Below are positions 47,855-57,070 of a DNA stretch of 64,000 nt, one piece after another. The first letter of the stretch is position 1; the number at the start of each line of letters is the position of its first letter. Both the position numbers and the translations under genes were made by a program. The notes beneath the pieces were generated by a model that was not told where the DNA came from, ran no database searches, and saw nothing but the letters and a program-made list of their open reading frames with translations. Source of the DNA: an uncultured Owenweeksia sp. (GTDB lineage: Bacteria > Bacteroidota > Bacteroidia > Flavobacteriales > Schleiferiaceae); the NCBI GenBank assembly GCA_937146805.1, contig CAKZRR010000044.1, positions 1-64,000 of the forward strand, in the 5' to 3' direction.

Positions 47855-49156
47855 CTAATCTCCGTAATACCAAAACGGTACTTTACGGATACTCACGAGT
47901 GAATCGGAGTCTCTACGTTTTAAGCTTTGCAATTCTATAACGTGTTTTCCTTCTGGTAAATCTTGGGCTCCGATATAGGATTCAAAACCTAATTCACCTT
48001 TGGTGTTGGTAATGATAAAACTAGGATGATAGGTTTTTGAGTCAATTTTAAAGCGGTATTTGTTTTGGAAGGTGGCCAAGTATTCTTCACTAAAATTATC
48101 TATTGGAGCTGCTTGCGAAAAAAAAGAAACCCCGGAGCGGAAATGCAATCCGCGCTTGTCCACCTCTGGTTTTAACTTGGGGTTAAACTCCATTAAAGCA
48201 TCTTCAATTTTTGTATTTAAGGGGATTATTACCTTGATATAAGGCTCCGTTATTACTTTAGATTGGATGGCAAATTCACGGATAAAGGGGCTGCTACTTG
48301 TTTCTATCACATCCTCGTAATTAGCGCCATTAGACACATGGCTGCTAGATGTTTGGGTGGATTCTACGGTAATAAAATTTGACTTTTGATAGTATAAATT
48401 AAAGCCCACATAAATGAGAAGGTAAAAAGGAATCAATCCGAGGCTTATCCGCCTTCCATACTTATTATCTAGCAGATTATACACTAGGGGTCTGTACAAA
48501 AAAGACAAAGTTAATAGGCTAAAAATGCGATAAAAAGGGAAGTAGATTTTTGCAATCCACTTATTCTTTTTTAGTAGGCCATGTGTAACAAAATCAATAA
48601 AAGTGAGCACCACACCTAGGGCAAAAATCACAAACACGATTCTAACAATAGGAACTAGCCCATCTTCTATCGGGGTTTGAAATAGAATTAGGATAGAGTT
48701 GATGATGAAGAATGCAGAAATGTAAAAAACCAGTAAAAACGAAATAGCAAAAATTACACTGCAAAAGTTTTCTAGCTTCTTTATATAGTTGTCAAAGGAT
48801 CCAATGTTCCGTTTGAGGTATTTTGTAAACCGTTCGCTGTAACTGAGTTTATCAAAATCAATATCTCCAAACACATAGCGCAGTCCTAGGCTTCCTATCC
48901 ATAATCCTCTAAATACTAGGTGGAGGATGAGATTGAAAATTAAAATCTTTATAGAGAAATTAACAACTATAAAAAAGATAAGGAAGACCTGGTTGTTGTC
49001 AAATGCGGCAGCCTGTAGTTGATATGTGATAGGCTCAAGCGCATAAAACAAGCCAAAAATGGCAAAAGCCGAAACAAGCAACTCTAGTTGCCAAGAATCT
49101 TCTTGCAGTCGGTCTAATAGTTTGGTAAAGGAGTTTGTTTTATTGTTCTCTTGCAC
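47855..49156 (-). CDS. Integral membrane protein of unknown function
   Basis: 433 residues. A cytoplasmic N-terminus is followed by about six membrane helices in the first 265 residues (around 27-45, 55-85, 133-160, 168-190, 208-222, 243-258), with a basic loop RFTKYLKRNIG between the second and third. The C-terminal 170 residues are soluble (IREFAIQSKVITEPYIKVIIPLN..., PEGKHVIELQSLKRR) and read as a beta-rich periplasmic domain. No family is recognised. Single gene with no obvious partner. Confidence 0.65.
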   Translation of the reverse strand: MQENNKTNSFTKLLDRLQEDSWQLELLVSAFAIFGLFYALEPITYQLQAAAFDNNQVFLIFFIVVNFSIKILIFNLILHLVFRGLWIGSLGLRYVFGDIDFDKLSYSERFTKYLKRNIGSFDNYIKKLENFCSVIFAISFLLVFYISAFFIINSILILFQTPIEDGLVPIVRIVFVIFALGVVLTFIDFVTHGLLKKNKWIAKIYFPFYRIFSLLTLSFLYRPLVYNLLDNKYGRRISLGLIPFYLLIYVGFNLYYQKSNFITVESTQTSSSHVSNGANYEDVIETSSSPFIREFAIQSKVITEPYIKVIIPLNTKIEDALMEFNPKLKPEVDKRGLHFRSGVSFFSQAAPIDNFSEEYLATFQNKYRFKIDSKTYHPSFIITNTKGELGFESYIGAQDLPEGKHVIELQSLKRRDSDSLVSIRKVPFWYYGD

Positions 49157-49378
49157 GTTGTTTCTTTGGGTTAATTGGCGTTCAATGTTTTAAAGTTCGT
49201 TTTATTATTGGTTAGGTTTTACGAGCGATTGATTAATTTAAAAAAGTCAGTTGAATTGGCTTTTATATCAAGTTTAACTCAAAGAGGTAAATGTAGGGCG
49301 AAACAAGTAGAATTTTTTCCTTGTTTAAAACTATTAAAAAGGGGGTACCTGGTTAACAGGGTGAAAGGCGTCTTGTAA

Positions 49379-49852
49379 CTAGGTATTCAAAGTAAAAGAA
49401 GCGGTAAGACCTACACTAAAATTGCGTGGTAGTTTTTCTACTCCAAAAATAGCACGTGTATGCTGGCCCTTTTCGTCTAGTACTTTTACAAAAAGCTCGG
49501 AAGCGCCATTGGCCACCAAAGGGGAGTCATCCCAATTACCAAAAGACCGAAAGTAGATGTCGATATGGTTTAAGCCCTCTAATTTGTCGAGTCCAACTTT
49601 TTGATTTATTTGAGCCAAAACATTTAATGCGCAAAGCTCCATTGCTTTAACTCCATCTTTGGTAGAAATCTCTTTTCCTAACTGACCTTGGTACCGGTAT
49701 TCTTCATTGTAAATGGGAAACTGAATAGCGATATAGGCAATGTTTGCTCTAACATTTACGGATAGATAGCTCCCACCTGGAGTGGAAACATTGGGAAGTG
49801 AAAGCCCAAGTGCTTTTAGATTTTCTTGTGGGTTCATGCGGTGTTGTTGCAA
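49379..49852 (-). CDS. RidA/YjgF family protein
   Basis: 157 residues; the ATG five codons downstream (MNPQENLKALG) fits the family start better. The sequence NPQENLKALGLSLPNVSTPGGSYLS...GQLGKEISTKDGVKAMELCALNVLAQI...LEGLNHIDIYFRSFGN...NGASELFVKVLDEKGQHTRAIFGVEKLP matches the longer RidA subfamily that keeps the trimeric chorismate-mutase-like fold. Typical members hydrolyse reactive enamine/imine intermediates; in this subfamily the catalytic Arg is often absent, so activity is uncertain. Confidence 0.85.
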   Translation of the reverse strand: MQQHRMNPQENLKALGLSLPNVSTPGGSYLSVNVRANIAYIAIQFPIYNEEYRYQGQLGKEISTKDGVKAMELCALNVLAQINQKVGLDKLEGLNHIDIYFRSFGNWDDSPLVANGASELFVKVLDEKGQHTRAIFGVEKLPRNFSVGLTASFTLNT

Positions 49853-49871
49853 GCCAATTTATAGTCGCTTG

Positions 49872-50239
49872 CTAAGATTCAATGCTATTGGAATTAGGTG
49901 CAAAACTAGTGGTTCTTTCGCGATATACACGGAATAGAATATAGAGCAAAGCCGCTATCATTACCCCAATTCCTATAATTCTTCGTGCCGTGGATGGATG
50001 GGCACTAAACAACCGTAGCTGCTCATTAAGGCAGTATATCCCATATTCGTAAATCTTAAATACCGTTTTCCATTTGAGCTTTATTCAACGGTACTATTGT
50101 CAACAACGGTTGATTCAACAGTTAATTCAAATTGGGGGATTGGCTCTGAGGTAGTTGCACAAGCCACCACTAAGGAAAAACGGTTTAGACATGCGTTGCT
50201 AAAGGAAAAAGCAATGCCGCAGTTTTGGCATAACCTAAG
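49872..50239 (-). pseudogene. Decayed zinc-ribbon membrane protein
   Basis: Two frames read in succession on the minus strand. The first (50239-50081) contains CQNCGIAFSFSNACLN, the first half of a zinc ribbon (C-x-x-C ... C-x-x-R instead of a second C-x-x-C), and ends PIPQFELTVESTVVDN. The second (50084-49872) continues KWKTVFKIYEYGIYC...RRIIGIGVMIAALLYILF, a single membrane helix and polar tail. There is no start codon before the first part and a frame change between them. Small zinc-ribbon plus single-helix proteins are common in Bacteroidota; this one looks broken. Confidence 0.35.
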
Positions 50240-50267
50240 CTAGAGTATTAGTATTTGAGACTGAAAC

Positions 50268-50382
50268 CACTGATTGGACTAGAGCAGTAACCGTAATTAT
50301 GGAAGCGATGATCAAACTGTTTTGGAAATTGATGTTAATCTTTAGTGGGTAGTCAAGAGCGGGACGCTCGCGCTAGCTGAGG
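50268..50382 (+). repeat. Dispersed 115-bp repeat, copy A
   Basis: It shares TGATTGGA, AGCAG, GATGAT-A, GTTTTGGAAA-TGATGTTAA and a palindromic end GAGCGGGACGCTCGC followed by CTAGCT with 50992-51106. No coding potential. The remainder of 49853-50387 is pseudogene debris. Confidence 0.75.
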
Positions 50383-50387
50383 ATAGT

Positions 50388-50837
50388 TTATCGTCTGCTA
50401 GCTGCTTCACCCTCATATGGGTTCCACATATAGTTTTTATTGAATTCAACTAGGTTTTCAGGTTTGCCCATAGATTCATAGATATCCTTGCGTATAACAA
50501 AACCTTTAAAAGAAGCGGCATAATTAGGGTTCTCTAAAACCTCGTTCATAAATTGCAAACCATCCACATCCAATCCCACAAAAGCATACCTGAAGTCAGG
50601 TGCCTTTTTTAAATGCTCAAGCAAATAGAACCCTACGATACTCATTTCATTTACTTCTGTTTCTGAAGCTCCTCCATTTAGACTTAGGTTATCAGCTGTA
50701 ACCACACCTCCACGATAAGTTTCGATTATATGTTTCTTACCAGAATTAACAGGTTCAAGTGTATTGAAGTAGCTAAGAATAGCTTTTTCTTTTTCATCAC
50801 TCTCTGTTTCTACCCATAAACAAAATACTATAGCCAT
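50388..50837 (-). CDS. Unknown small protein bracketed by inverted repeats
   Basis: 149 residues, soluble, acidic (MAIVFCLWVETESDEKEKAILSYF...). Mixed strands and helices (KHIIETYRGGVVTADNLSLN, RYAFVGLDVDGLQFMNEVL) suggest a small alpha/beta domain; no family is recognised. The stop codon is six bases from the palindromic end of repeat copy A, and the start is 17 bases from an inverted copy of the same palindrome, so gene and repeats may form a single mobile or duplicated unit. Confidence 0.55.
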   Translation of the reverse strand: MAIVFCLWVETESDEKEKAILSYFNTLEPVNSGKKHIIETYRGGVVTADNLSLNGGASETEVNEMSIVGFYLLEHLKKAPDFRYAFVGLDVDGLQFMNEVLENPNYAASFKGFVIRKDIYESMGKPENLVEFNKNYMWNPYEGEAASRR

Positions 50838-50854
50838 TATTAAATGATTAAGTT

Positions 50855-50882
50855 CCAGCCAACGCGAGCGTCCCTCTCGTGC
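50855..50882 (-). repeat. Inverted copy of the palindromic repeat end
   Basis: Read on the minus strand it is GCACGAGAGGGACGCTCGC followed by GTTGGCTGG, matching the ends of copies A and B but lacking their upstream 85 bases. Confidence 0.7.
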
Positions 50883-50991
50883 TTATTATTTTTTATCATC
50901 ACATCATGAGTGGAAAATACAAATTTCTTGAAAAGTAGGCCTCCATAGATATTTCCTTAGCACAATTACTGGTTGAATGTTTTTTAACAGA

Positions 50992-51106
50992 ACTATTGAT
51001 TGGATATAGCAGCGCCTTCAATACGAAAATGATGATTAATCAGTTTTGGAAACTGATGTTAACGCGTAGGTGACGAGCACGAGCGAGACGCTCGCAGTAG
51101 CTCTGG
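50992..51106 (+). repeat. Dispersed 115-bp repeat, copy B
   Basis: Direct copy of 50268-50382, about 70 percent alike by eye, ending GCACGAGCGAGACGCTCGC then AGTAGCTCTGG. Confidence 0.75.
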
Positions 51107-51155
51107 TAATCATTAATAATTTTGGCAATAATTATTTCATTTGAAAAGCGGCAAT

Positions 51156-52790
51156 TTACGCCTGTATCACCCCCGGATTATATGCCTTTTTAATAGGAGC
51201 ATGATTAGCAGCATCTATACCCATGCTAATCCATGTACGGGTATCTAGTGGGTCAATAATGGCATCGGTCCATAAGCGGGCAGCAGCATACTCTGGCTTG
51301 GTTTGTTTTTCGTAACTGGCGGTAATACGGTCTAGTATTTCCTTTTCTACCTCTGGGGTAATTTCTTCGCCTTTGCCTTTTAAGCTGGCTTTTTCTATTT
51401 GTAACAACACCTTAGCGGCCTGGGTGCCTCCCATTACGGCTAAGTTGGCGGTGGGCCAAGCTACAATAAGGCGTGGGTCGTAGGCCTTGCCACACATGGC
51501 ATAATTACCCGCCCCGTAGCTATTACCAATTACAATGGTAAACTTAGGTACTACAGAGTTGGCCATGGTACTCACCATTTTAGCACCATCTTTAATAATG
51601 CCGCCATGCTCGCTGCGGCTACCCACCATAAAACCGGTTACATCTTGCAAAAATACCAAGGGTATTTTCTTTTGGTTGCAATTGGCTATAAAGCGCGAAG
51701 ATTTATCTGCACTATCCGAATAAATCACACCACCAAACTGCATTTCGCCTGTTTTGGTTTTTATCAGTTCGCGATTATTGGCTACAATACCTACTGCCCA
51801 ACCGTCTATCCGGGCATAACCCGTAACAATAGTTTGGCCGTAACCTGCCTTGTATTCTTCAAAATCGCTGTTATCTACCAATCGCTCAATAATGTCCAGC
51901 ATTTTATAGGGCTTGGCTCTATCGCGGGGTAGTATGCCGTAAATTTCTTCTTCGTTTTTGCTAGGCTTGGCGGGTTCTATTCGGCTAAATCCAGCTTTAT
52001 CAAAATCACCAATCTTATCTACAATGTTTTTAATAGAGCTTAAACAATCTTTATCGTCTTTGCTCTTGTAATCGGTAACTCCTGATATTTCGCAATGAGT
52101 GGTAGCCCCACCCAACGTTTCGTTGTCAATATTTTCGCCAATAGCCGCTTTTACTAAGTACGAACCAGCCAAAAAGATAGAGCCTGTTTTATCTACAATC
52201 AAAGCTTCATCGCTCATAATAGGTAGGTAAGCCCCACCGGCTACGCAACTGCCCATTATAGCCGAAATTTGGGTAATACCCTCTGAGCTTAATATAGCAT
52301 TGTTTCTAAAAATTCGTCCAAAGTGCTCTTTATCAGGAAATATTTCATCTTGCATAGGCAAATACACTCCGGCACTATCTACCAGGTAAATAATAGGGAT
52401 ACGGTTTTCCATAGCAATCTCTTGGGCTCGTAAATTCTTTTTTCCTGTAATGGGGAACCAAGCACCTGCCTTTACCGTGGCATCATTGGCCACTACAATA
52501 CACAGTTTACCTTTTAAGTAGCCCATTATAACCACTACGCCACCGGCAGGGCAACCACCGTGTTCAGCATACATCTCGTATCCAGCAAAAGCACCTATTT
52601 CAATTTGGTCTCTTCCTTTATCCAACAAAAAGGCAATACGCTCACGGGCTGTCATTTTACCCTTGGCATGATGCTTTTCAATTTTTTTCAATCCACCGCC
52701 TTCGCCAATGGTTTCTAATTTTTTACGGATATCGGTAACCATTAATTTTAAATGGTCTTCGTTTTTATTGAATTCTATGTTTTGTGACAT
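51156..52790 (-). CDS. Acyl-CoA carboxylase, carboxyltransferase subunit
   Basis: 544 residues of the biotin-dependent carboxyltransferase family (propionyl- or methylcrotonyl-CoA carboxylase beta type). The N-half has KMTARERIAFLLDKG and the oxyanion loop GGCPAGGVVV; the C-half has FLQDVTGFMVGS, VIGNSYGAGNYAMCGKAYDPR and GGTQAAKVLLQIE. It transfers CO2 from carboxybiotin to an acyl-CoA in the cytoplasm. No biotin carboxylase or biotin carrier gene lies beside it, so those are encoded elsewhere. Overall the length and motifs best fit the methylcrotonyl-CoA carboxylase branch (leucine breakdown), but substrate cannot be fixed from sequence by eye. Confidence 0.92.
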   Translation of the reverse strand: MSQNIEFNKNEDHLKLMVTDIRKKLETIGEGGGLKKIEKHHAKGKMTARERIAFLLDKGRDQIEIGAFAGYEMYAEHGGCPAGGVVVIMGYLKGKLCIVVANDATVKAGAWFPITGKKNLRAQEIAMENRIPIIYLVDSAGVYLPMQDEIFPDKEHFGRIFRNNAILSSEGITQISAIMGSCVAGGAYLPIMSDEALIVDKTGSIFLAGSYLVKAAIGENIDNETLGGATTHCEISGVTDYKSKDDKDCLSSIKNIVDKIGDFDKAGFSRIEPAKPSKNEEEIYGILPRDRAKPYKMLDIIERLVDNSDFEEYKAGYGQTIVTGYARIDGWAVGIVANNRELIKTKTGEMQFGGVIYSDSADKSSRFIANCNQKKIPLVFLQDVTGFMVGSRSEHGGIIKDGAKMVSTMANSVVPKFTIVIGNSYGAGNYAMCGKAYDPRLIVAWPTANLAVMGGTQAAKVLLQIEKASLKGKGEEITPEVEKEILDRITASYEKQTKPEYAAARLWTDAIIDPLDTRTWISMGIDAANHAPIKKAYNPGVIQA

Positions 52791-52807
52791 GCTTGGTAGG
52801 TATTATG

Positions 52808-52860
52808 TATTTAGTAGCGAGTTTAGAGTATTTAGTAGTTAGTACGGAGTATGTAGAGAT
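52808..52860. repeat. 21-bp tandem repeat, two and a half copies
   Basis: Units start at 52808 and 52829 (both TATTTAGTAG..., ending GAG) with a partial third unit at 52850. A 12-base palindrome CTAAGTACTTAG at 52886-52897 of similar composition follows, just before the next gene's stop. It fills the gap upstream of the carboxylase gene. Confidence 0.7.
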
Positions 52861-52898
52861 TTCACTCTTTACAAAATATTTCATACTAAGTACTTAGG

Positions 52899-54047
52899 TC
52901 AATAACATTTATCAATTACCCAGTCGCTTTGTTTTTGGTATAGAGGCCCATTGCTATTGGAATTACTAACCAACAGGGTAAAATGATTTTTTTCTTCAAA
53001 ATCGGTTACAAAAATAAACTCGGGTAAACCATCGCCTGTTAGGTCACCGTACCAGTATATATTGGGCATACCGCAAGCTGGGTTGTGAGTTAGGAGTTTT
53101 CCAATATTTTGATTTCTAGCCACTCTATCAATTTCGGTTACAGCCGATAACTCATAATCTTTAAGCTGAGGACAGGGACCGCTTTTTAGCACACTTCCTG
53201 TAGCTTCTAAAATCATTTTTCCACTTTGTGTATTTACTTCAAACTGCTGGCCCGGAAATACCTTTCGATCCATCATTCTGAGGCGATCGCTGTCATCTTC
53301 AATACGTATATTATCTACCGCTAAAGTGCGATTTAAACCCAGTAAAAAGATACTGCGCTCACCACTTTTGGTGGTAATATCAAACTCTAAACCTTTACCT
53401 ACCTTGGTTTTGCTCAAAATAATATCCAGCTCTACTTTTTTAATACGGTAGTTTTTTGATCTCGATTTTTCATCGGCTGGATATACCGCATACCAAAGTA
53501 AATCGGGCTTTAGGAGATTTACATCTCCGCAATAATTATAGGTTTCGGTTAGGAAGCTAAACTCTGAAGCCGCTGTATTGCTTTTTGTTTGCACATCATT
53601 TGCTGGTTCTACCTTTTGCGGTTTCCCACCATTATCTATAATGTCATCAACTGGCTCAGGTGCAGGAGGTTCGGGCAGATCACTTGACTTAGGTACCACC
53701 TGCACAACTTCGTTAAGCTTTTGATATTTAACATGCTCCTGGCCTTTAATGGATTTTATTTCTAAAAACCCATCAAACATATAGCCTATTTTACCCATAA
53801 ATTCCACTTTACGCCAGTGGCCTTCCATGTCTTCGTAGGTCATGGGGGCGTATAGTTTGGCGCAGGCAGTAACGGTCTCGTTATAAGGCACACCGCCTAC
53901 CATTTTAGATTTTAAATTGGGCTCGGCTCGCATGCGTATTCCCGATGGAGCAATAACACGGCATATAAAAGTTTGTTCGCAATCGAGTTGGGCGTATCCA
54001 TCCCACGAAAGTGCAAGAAGGACTATTAGGCTGGCGAGTTTTTTCAT
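52899..54047 (-). CDS. Secreted SH3-like domain protein
   Basis: 382 residues. The signal peptide ends WDGYAQ (residue 20). Residues 28-95 form a bacterial SH3-like domain (RVIAPSGIRMRAEPNLKSKMVGGVPYNETVTA...MEGHWRKVEFMGKIGYMFDGFLE), a fold that often binds peptidoglycan. A Pro-rich linker (SDLPEPPAPEPVDD) leads to a C-terminal beta-rich domain with YWYGDLTGDGLPEFIFVTDF, which resembles one FG-GAP/EF-hand-like calcium loop. Periplasmic or surface; function unknown. Single gene ahead of the wbqC cluster on the same strand. Confidence 0.8.
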   Translation of the reverse strand: MKKLASLIVLLALSWDGYAQLDCEQTFICRVIAPSGIRMRAEPNLKSKMVGGVPYNETVTACAKLYAPMTYEDMEGHWRKVEFMGKIGYMFDGFLEIKSIKGQEHVKYQKLNEVVQVVPKSSDLPEPPAPEPVDDIIDNGGKPQKVEPANDVQTKSNTAASEFSFLTETYNYCGDVNLLKPDLLWYAVYPADEKSRSKNYRIKKVELDIILSKTKVGKGLEFDITTKSGERSIFLLGLNRTLAVDNIRIEDDSDRLRMMDRKVFPGQQFEVNTQSGKMILEATGSVLKSGPCPQLKDYELSAVTEIDRVARNQNIGKLLTHNPACGMPNIYWYGDLTGDGLPEFIFVTDFEEKNHFTLLVSNSNSNGPLYQKQSDWVIDKCY

Positions 54048-54077
54048 TAAATTGGGTGTGAGCTGCGAAAATACAAA

Positions 54078-54671
54078 TTAAGGATGGAGGTAATCAAAGG
54101 CAGCGGGGCCTTCGTTAAAAATTAAATCAATTACCGAAAGGTTGGGGCTAAAATGGCCTGTGGGCTGAAAAACTTGTGGGTAGGGAACAAACGTTTCTTC
54201 TGTTACCTTTTTGGGACTAAAATAGTTTCTAAAATCATTTTCCACTGTAGGTTCCCATTCGGTGGAGGCTTTAATGTTTAAAGGGTATTGCAACCATTTT
54301 AAAATCAGATTAAATAGCTGCGTGTTCCAATCTAAAAGCCGTTCGGTTTTTTGTAGATAGAGTGGTTCCAAATCGGGTGCCAGCACTTCAAAAAAAGGGC
54401 TATTGCCATAAGCCGATACCAGAGCTTGCCAATGTTTGCGTTGCCAATTTTCGTGATAGCTAATACAAACTTGGTTGATAGGTGTTTTGCTGGCTTGCTG
54501 TGCCACGGGTATGTTTAAAAACTGCACCCCATTGGCGCCCAAAATATAGCAACGATTGCGATAGCTTTGTTTTTGCCAGCTTTCAAAATGCTCTAAGCAA
54601 ATTTCGGGGTAAGCCAAAACCGCTTTTACATAGGCAATAGGAGGTAAGTAAGCCGTACTAAAGTGCGCCAA
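54078..54671 (-). CDS. WbqC family protein
   Basis: 197 residues. The N-terminus STAYLPPIAYVKAVLAYPEICLEHFESWQKQSYRNRC and the block ILGANGVQFLNIPV...INQVCISYHENWQRKHWQALVSAYGNSPFF are the WbqC signature. Related proteins occur in O-antigen/sugar modification loci, but the reaction is not established. It follows lepB by two bases and ends the parA-to-wbqC operon. Confidence 0.9.
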   Translation of the reverse strand: MAHFSTAYLPPIAYVKAVLAYPEICLEHFESWQKQSYRNRCYILGANGVQFLNIPVAQQASKTPINQVCISYHENWQRKHWQALVSAYGNSPFFEVLAPDLEPLYLQKTERLLDWNTQLFNLILKWLQYPLNIKASTEWEPTVENDFRNYFSPKKVTEETFVPYPQVFQPTGHFSPNLSVIDLIFNEGPAAFDYLHP

Positions 54672-54673
54672 GG

Positions 54674-56359
54674 TTATGCTGCTTTTTCAGCCTTTTTCTT
54701 TTTGATTCTGCGATTAACCACGCTGCCAATAGCTACAAGAACCACAAAAGGCCAAAAGTAAGACCTACCTGGGCCACCTCCATTTACGGTGGTAAAAATT
54801 CTATCAAAGCGTAATTTTTTAAGGCCTTTTCCAAACTTATCGTAGCTCATCCAAATAAAAACGGGCTTGCCCACAATATGATCGGCTGGTACAAAGCCCC
54901 AATAGCGCGAATCATCAGAAGCGTGGCGATTATCACCCATCATCCAATAATAACCTTGCTTAAAAGTGTAATGGGTGGCCACTTCATCGTTTATATACAC
55001 CTGCTTGTTTTTAATCTCTAAGGTATTACCCTCGTAAGCGGTAATGGCTCTGCGGTATTTGTACAGGTTATCTTTATTCAACTCAATCTTATCTCCAGCC
55101 TTAGGCAGGTATAAAGGGCCAAAATTATCACGGCTCCATTCGTACACATATTGCGAGCCATTGTTTGGCTTAGGGTTTGGAAACAAATCGTAGTTGGCTT
55201 TTAAATGGCCTAAGTTAGGATGCTGGTATAGGCGCATCAAATTGGCGGGTAAACTATCCGAGTAATCTTGAGCTGTTTTACGCCCAATAATAGGTTCTAC
55301 TGTTACAATATTGGCCATTTGTTTAAACTCCTCTAATTGCTTTTCGGGTATATTAATAATGTATCCGTACTCCTGTGTAGTGGGTTGTTCCATTACCAAA
55401 AGAGCCGCACCAGAAGCACCTATTTGCTGCTGTTCTCTAGCTGTAAAGAAGTTAATATCAAATCGGCTTTTTAAAACCTTCCCATTTAGCGGAGCTCCCT
55501 TGGTTTCCACATAATAACTGGTTTGTAGGTTGGCTCTATCCGGCATTTCAATGGTTTTGCCATTGGCCGTTACCAAGCCATCTAGTATTTTAATGGTATC
55601 ACCCGGTGTACCAACGCAGCGCTTTACATAATGCTCTCGTTTATCAATGGGTCGTACCTTACCTTCCATATTAATGGGTCTAATATCTTCGGCAGGATAA
55701 TTAAATACTACGGGATCACCTTTTTTAACTTCGGATATTTTTGGGAAACGCCAGTAAGGAAGTTGTATAAGCTCACTATAGGCTTGAATGCTGGTAAACG
55801 GAATTTTGTTGTGAACCAAAGGCAAGCTCAAAGGCGTAATAGGAATACGCGAACCGTAATGAATCTTACTAACAAAAAGAAAATCGCCTACCATTAACGA
55901 CTTCTCCATAGAAGGAGTAGGGATGGTAAAAGCTTCAAAAGTATAAGCCCTAATTACCGTGGCTGCGACTACCGCAAAAAACAAAGACGCTACCAACTCG
56001 CTCACGTATCTGCGCATATCTTGTATATCGCGACCTACTAATTTTGCTTCACTGGTAAAGTTAAGATATCCTAGGTAAAGACCTCCTGTTAAGATAGTTA
56101 TAATGGTGTAGCTAAGTTTGCGTAAATTGAATACATGCAGTAATTCAAAGATGATAATAATGGTCATTACATTACCTACCACCGGTAAGTAACACAGGAT
56201 AGTCCACCACCAAGGGCGCTCAATAATTTGCAACCAAATTACCGTACGGTAAATGGGTATAAAAGCCGACCAAGAAGGTTTGCCGGCTTTTTCAAAAAAC
56301 TTAAAAGTTAAAATACCTGCAAAAAGTTCGAGGGCAATAAATAATAGGAGTAAGTTCAT
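54674..56359 (-). CDS. lepB: Signal peptidase I
   Basis: 561 residues, long for the family. An N-terminal part with four membrane helices (residues 1-100, DUF5684-like) precedes the S26 peptidase. The catalytic Ser150 is in PTPSMEKSLMVGD and the Lys246 general base in YVKRCVGTPGD; GYYWMMGDNRHASDDSR is the third conserved box. A last helix near residue 535 and a basic tail follow. It cleaves signal peptides on the periplasmic face of the inner membrane. An insertion of about 190 residues separates box D and box E, common in Bacteroidota LepB. Six bases after dapB. Confidence 0.96.
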   Translation of the reverse strand: MNLLLLFIALELFAGILTFKFFEKAGKPSWSAFIPIYRTVIWLQIIERPWWWTILCYLPVVGNVMTIIIIFELLHVFNLRKLSYTIITILTGGLYLGYLNFTSEAKLVGRDIQDMRRYVSELVASLFFAVVAATVIRAYTFEAFTIPTPSMEKSLMVGDFLFVSKIHYGSRIPITPLSLPLVHNKIPFTSIQAYSELIQLPYWRFPKISEVKKGDPVVFNYPAEDIRPINMEGKVRPIDKREHYVKRCVGTPGDTIKILDGLVTANGKTIEMPDRANLQTSYYVETKGAPLNGKVLKSRFDINFFTAREQQQIGASGAALLVMEQPTTQEYGYIINIPEKQLEEFKQMANIVTVEPIIGRKTAQDYSDSLPANLMRLYQHPNLGHLKANYDLFPNPKPNNGSQYVYEWSRDNFGPLYLPKAGDKIELNKDNLYKYRRAITAYEGNTLEIKNKQVYINDEVATHYTFKQGYYWMMGDNRHASDDSRYWGFVPADHIVGKPVFIWMSYDKFGKGLKKLRFDRIFTTVNGGGPGRSYFWPFVVLVAIGSVVNRRIKKKKAEKAA

Positions 56360-56365
56360 TTTTTC

Positions 56366-57070
56366 TTAAAAGTTTAATACATCTCTCATGGTGTACACTC
56401 CTTTTTTGGAATGTAAAAATTCGGCAGCCAGTACCGCGCCTAAAGCAAAACCTTGGCGGTTATGAGCAGTATGTTTTATTTCAATGGTATCTATTTCGCT
56501 TTGGTATGTTATACTATGAGTGCCAGGTACATTAGGTTCTCTAATCGCTTCAATTTCAATGCTTTTTTCAGTGGCTCCCTCTAAACTCCAATCCGTTTTA
56601 CGCGCAACATTTTCAATAATTTGCTCCGCCAAGGTAATGGCGGTTCCGCTGGGGGCATCTAACTTTTTGGTATGATGAATCTCTTGCATAGCTACGTCAT
56701 ATTGGCCTTGACCATCCATAATACGAGCTAACTGCTTATTTATTTCAAAAAAAATGTTAACGCCTAAACTAAAGTTAGAGGCGTACAAGAAAGCGCTATT
56801 GGTTTGCTCGGTTAATTGTACGGCTTTTTCGTAATGGGCTAGCCAGCCAGTAGTGCCACAAATCACAGGTACCTTAGCTTGTAGTGCACTGCTAATATTA
56901 TTAAAAGCTACTTCGGGTTTACTAAATTCTATAGCTACATCGCATTTGGCCAGCTGCTCGGTGTTGATTCCTTCTTTACCAAAAATAGCGCCTACAGTAT
57001 GACCGCGCTTTAAAGCCACCTGCTCAATGGTTTTGCCCATTTGGCCGTATCCAATAAGTGCTATTTTCAT
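56366..57070 (-). CDS. dapB: 4-hydroxy-tetrahydrodipicolinate reductase
   Basis: 234 residues, the short form usual in Bacteroidota. It reduces hydroxy-tetrahydrodipicolinate in lysine and diaminopimelate synthesis with NAD(P)H. The dinucleotide site is IGYGQMGKT (residues 6-14), GTTGW follows at 72-76, and the catalytic block EIHHTKKLDAPSGTA has His132/His133 and Lys136. Cytoplasmic. It overlaps the previous gene by four bases. Confidence 0.96.
   Translation of the reverse strand: MKIALIGYGQMGKTIEQVALKRGHTVGAIFGKEGINTEQLAKCDVAIEFSKPEVAFNNISSALQAKVPVICGTTGWLAHYEKAVQLTEQTNSAFLYASNFSLGVNIFFEINKQLARIMDGQGQYDVAMQEIHHTKKLDAPSGTAITLAEQIIENVARKTDWSLEGATEKSIEIEAIREPNVPGTHSITYQSEIDTIEIKHTAHNRQGFALGAVLAAEFLHSKKGVYTMRDVLNF

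Larger units (their letters stand above)
50838..51155. other. Intergenic region with repeats
   Basis: It holds the inverted palindrome at 50855-50882 and repeat copy B at 50992-51106. No gene or promoter is supported. Confidence 0.6.

Noticed and set aside
49175-49378. 67-codon plus-strand frame between the membrane protein and RidA genes
   Set aside because: No family, signal peptide or promoter; basic, unstructured composition typical of chance frames.
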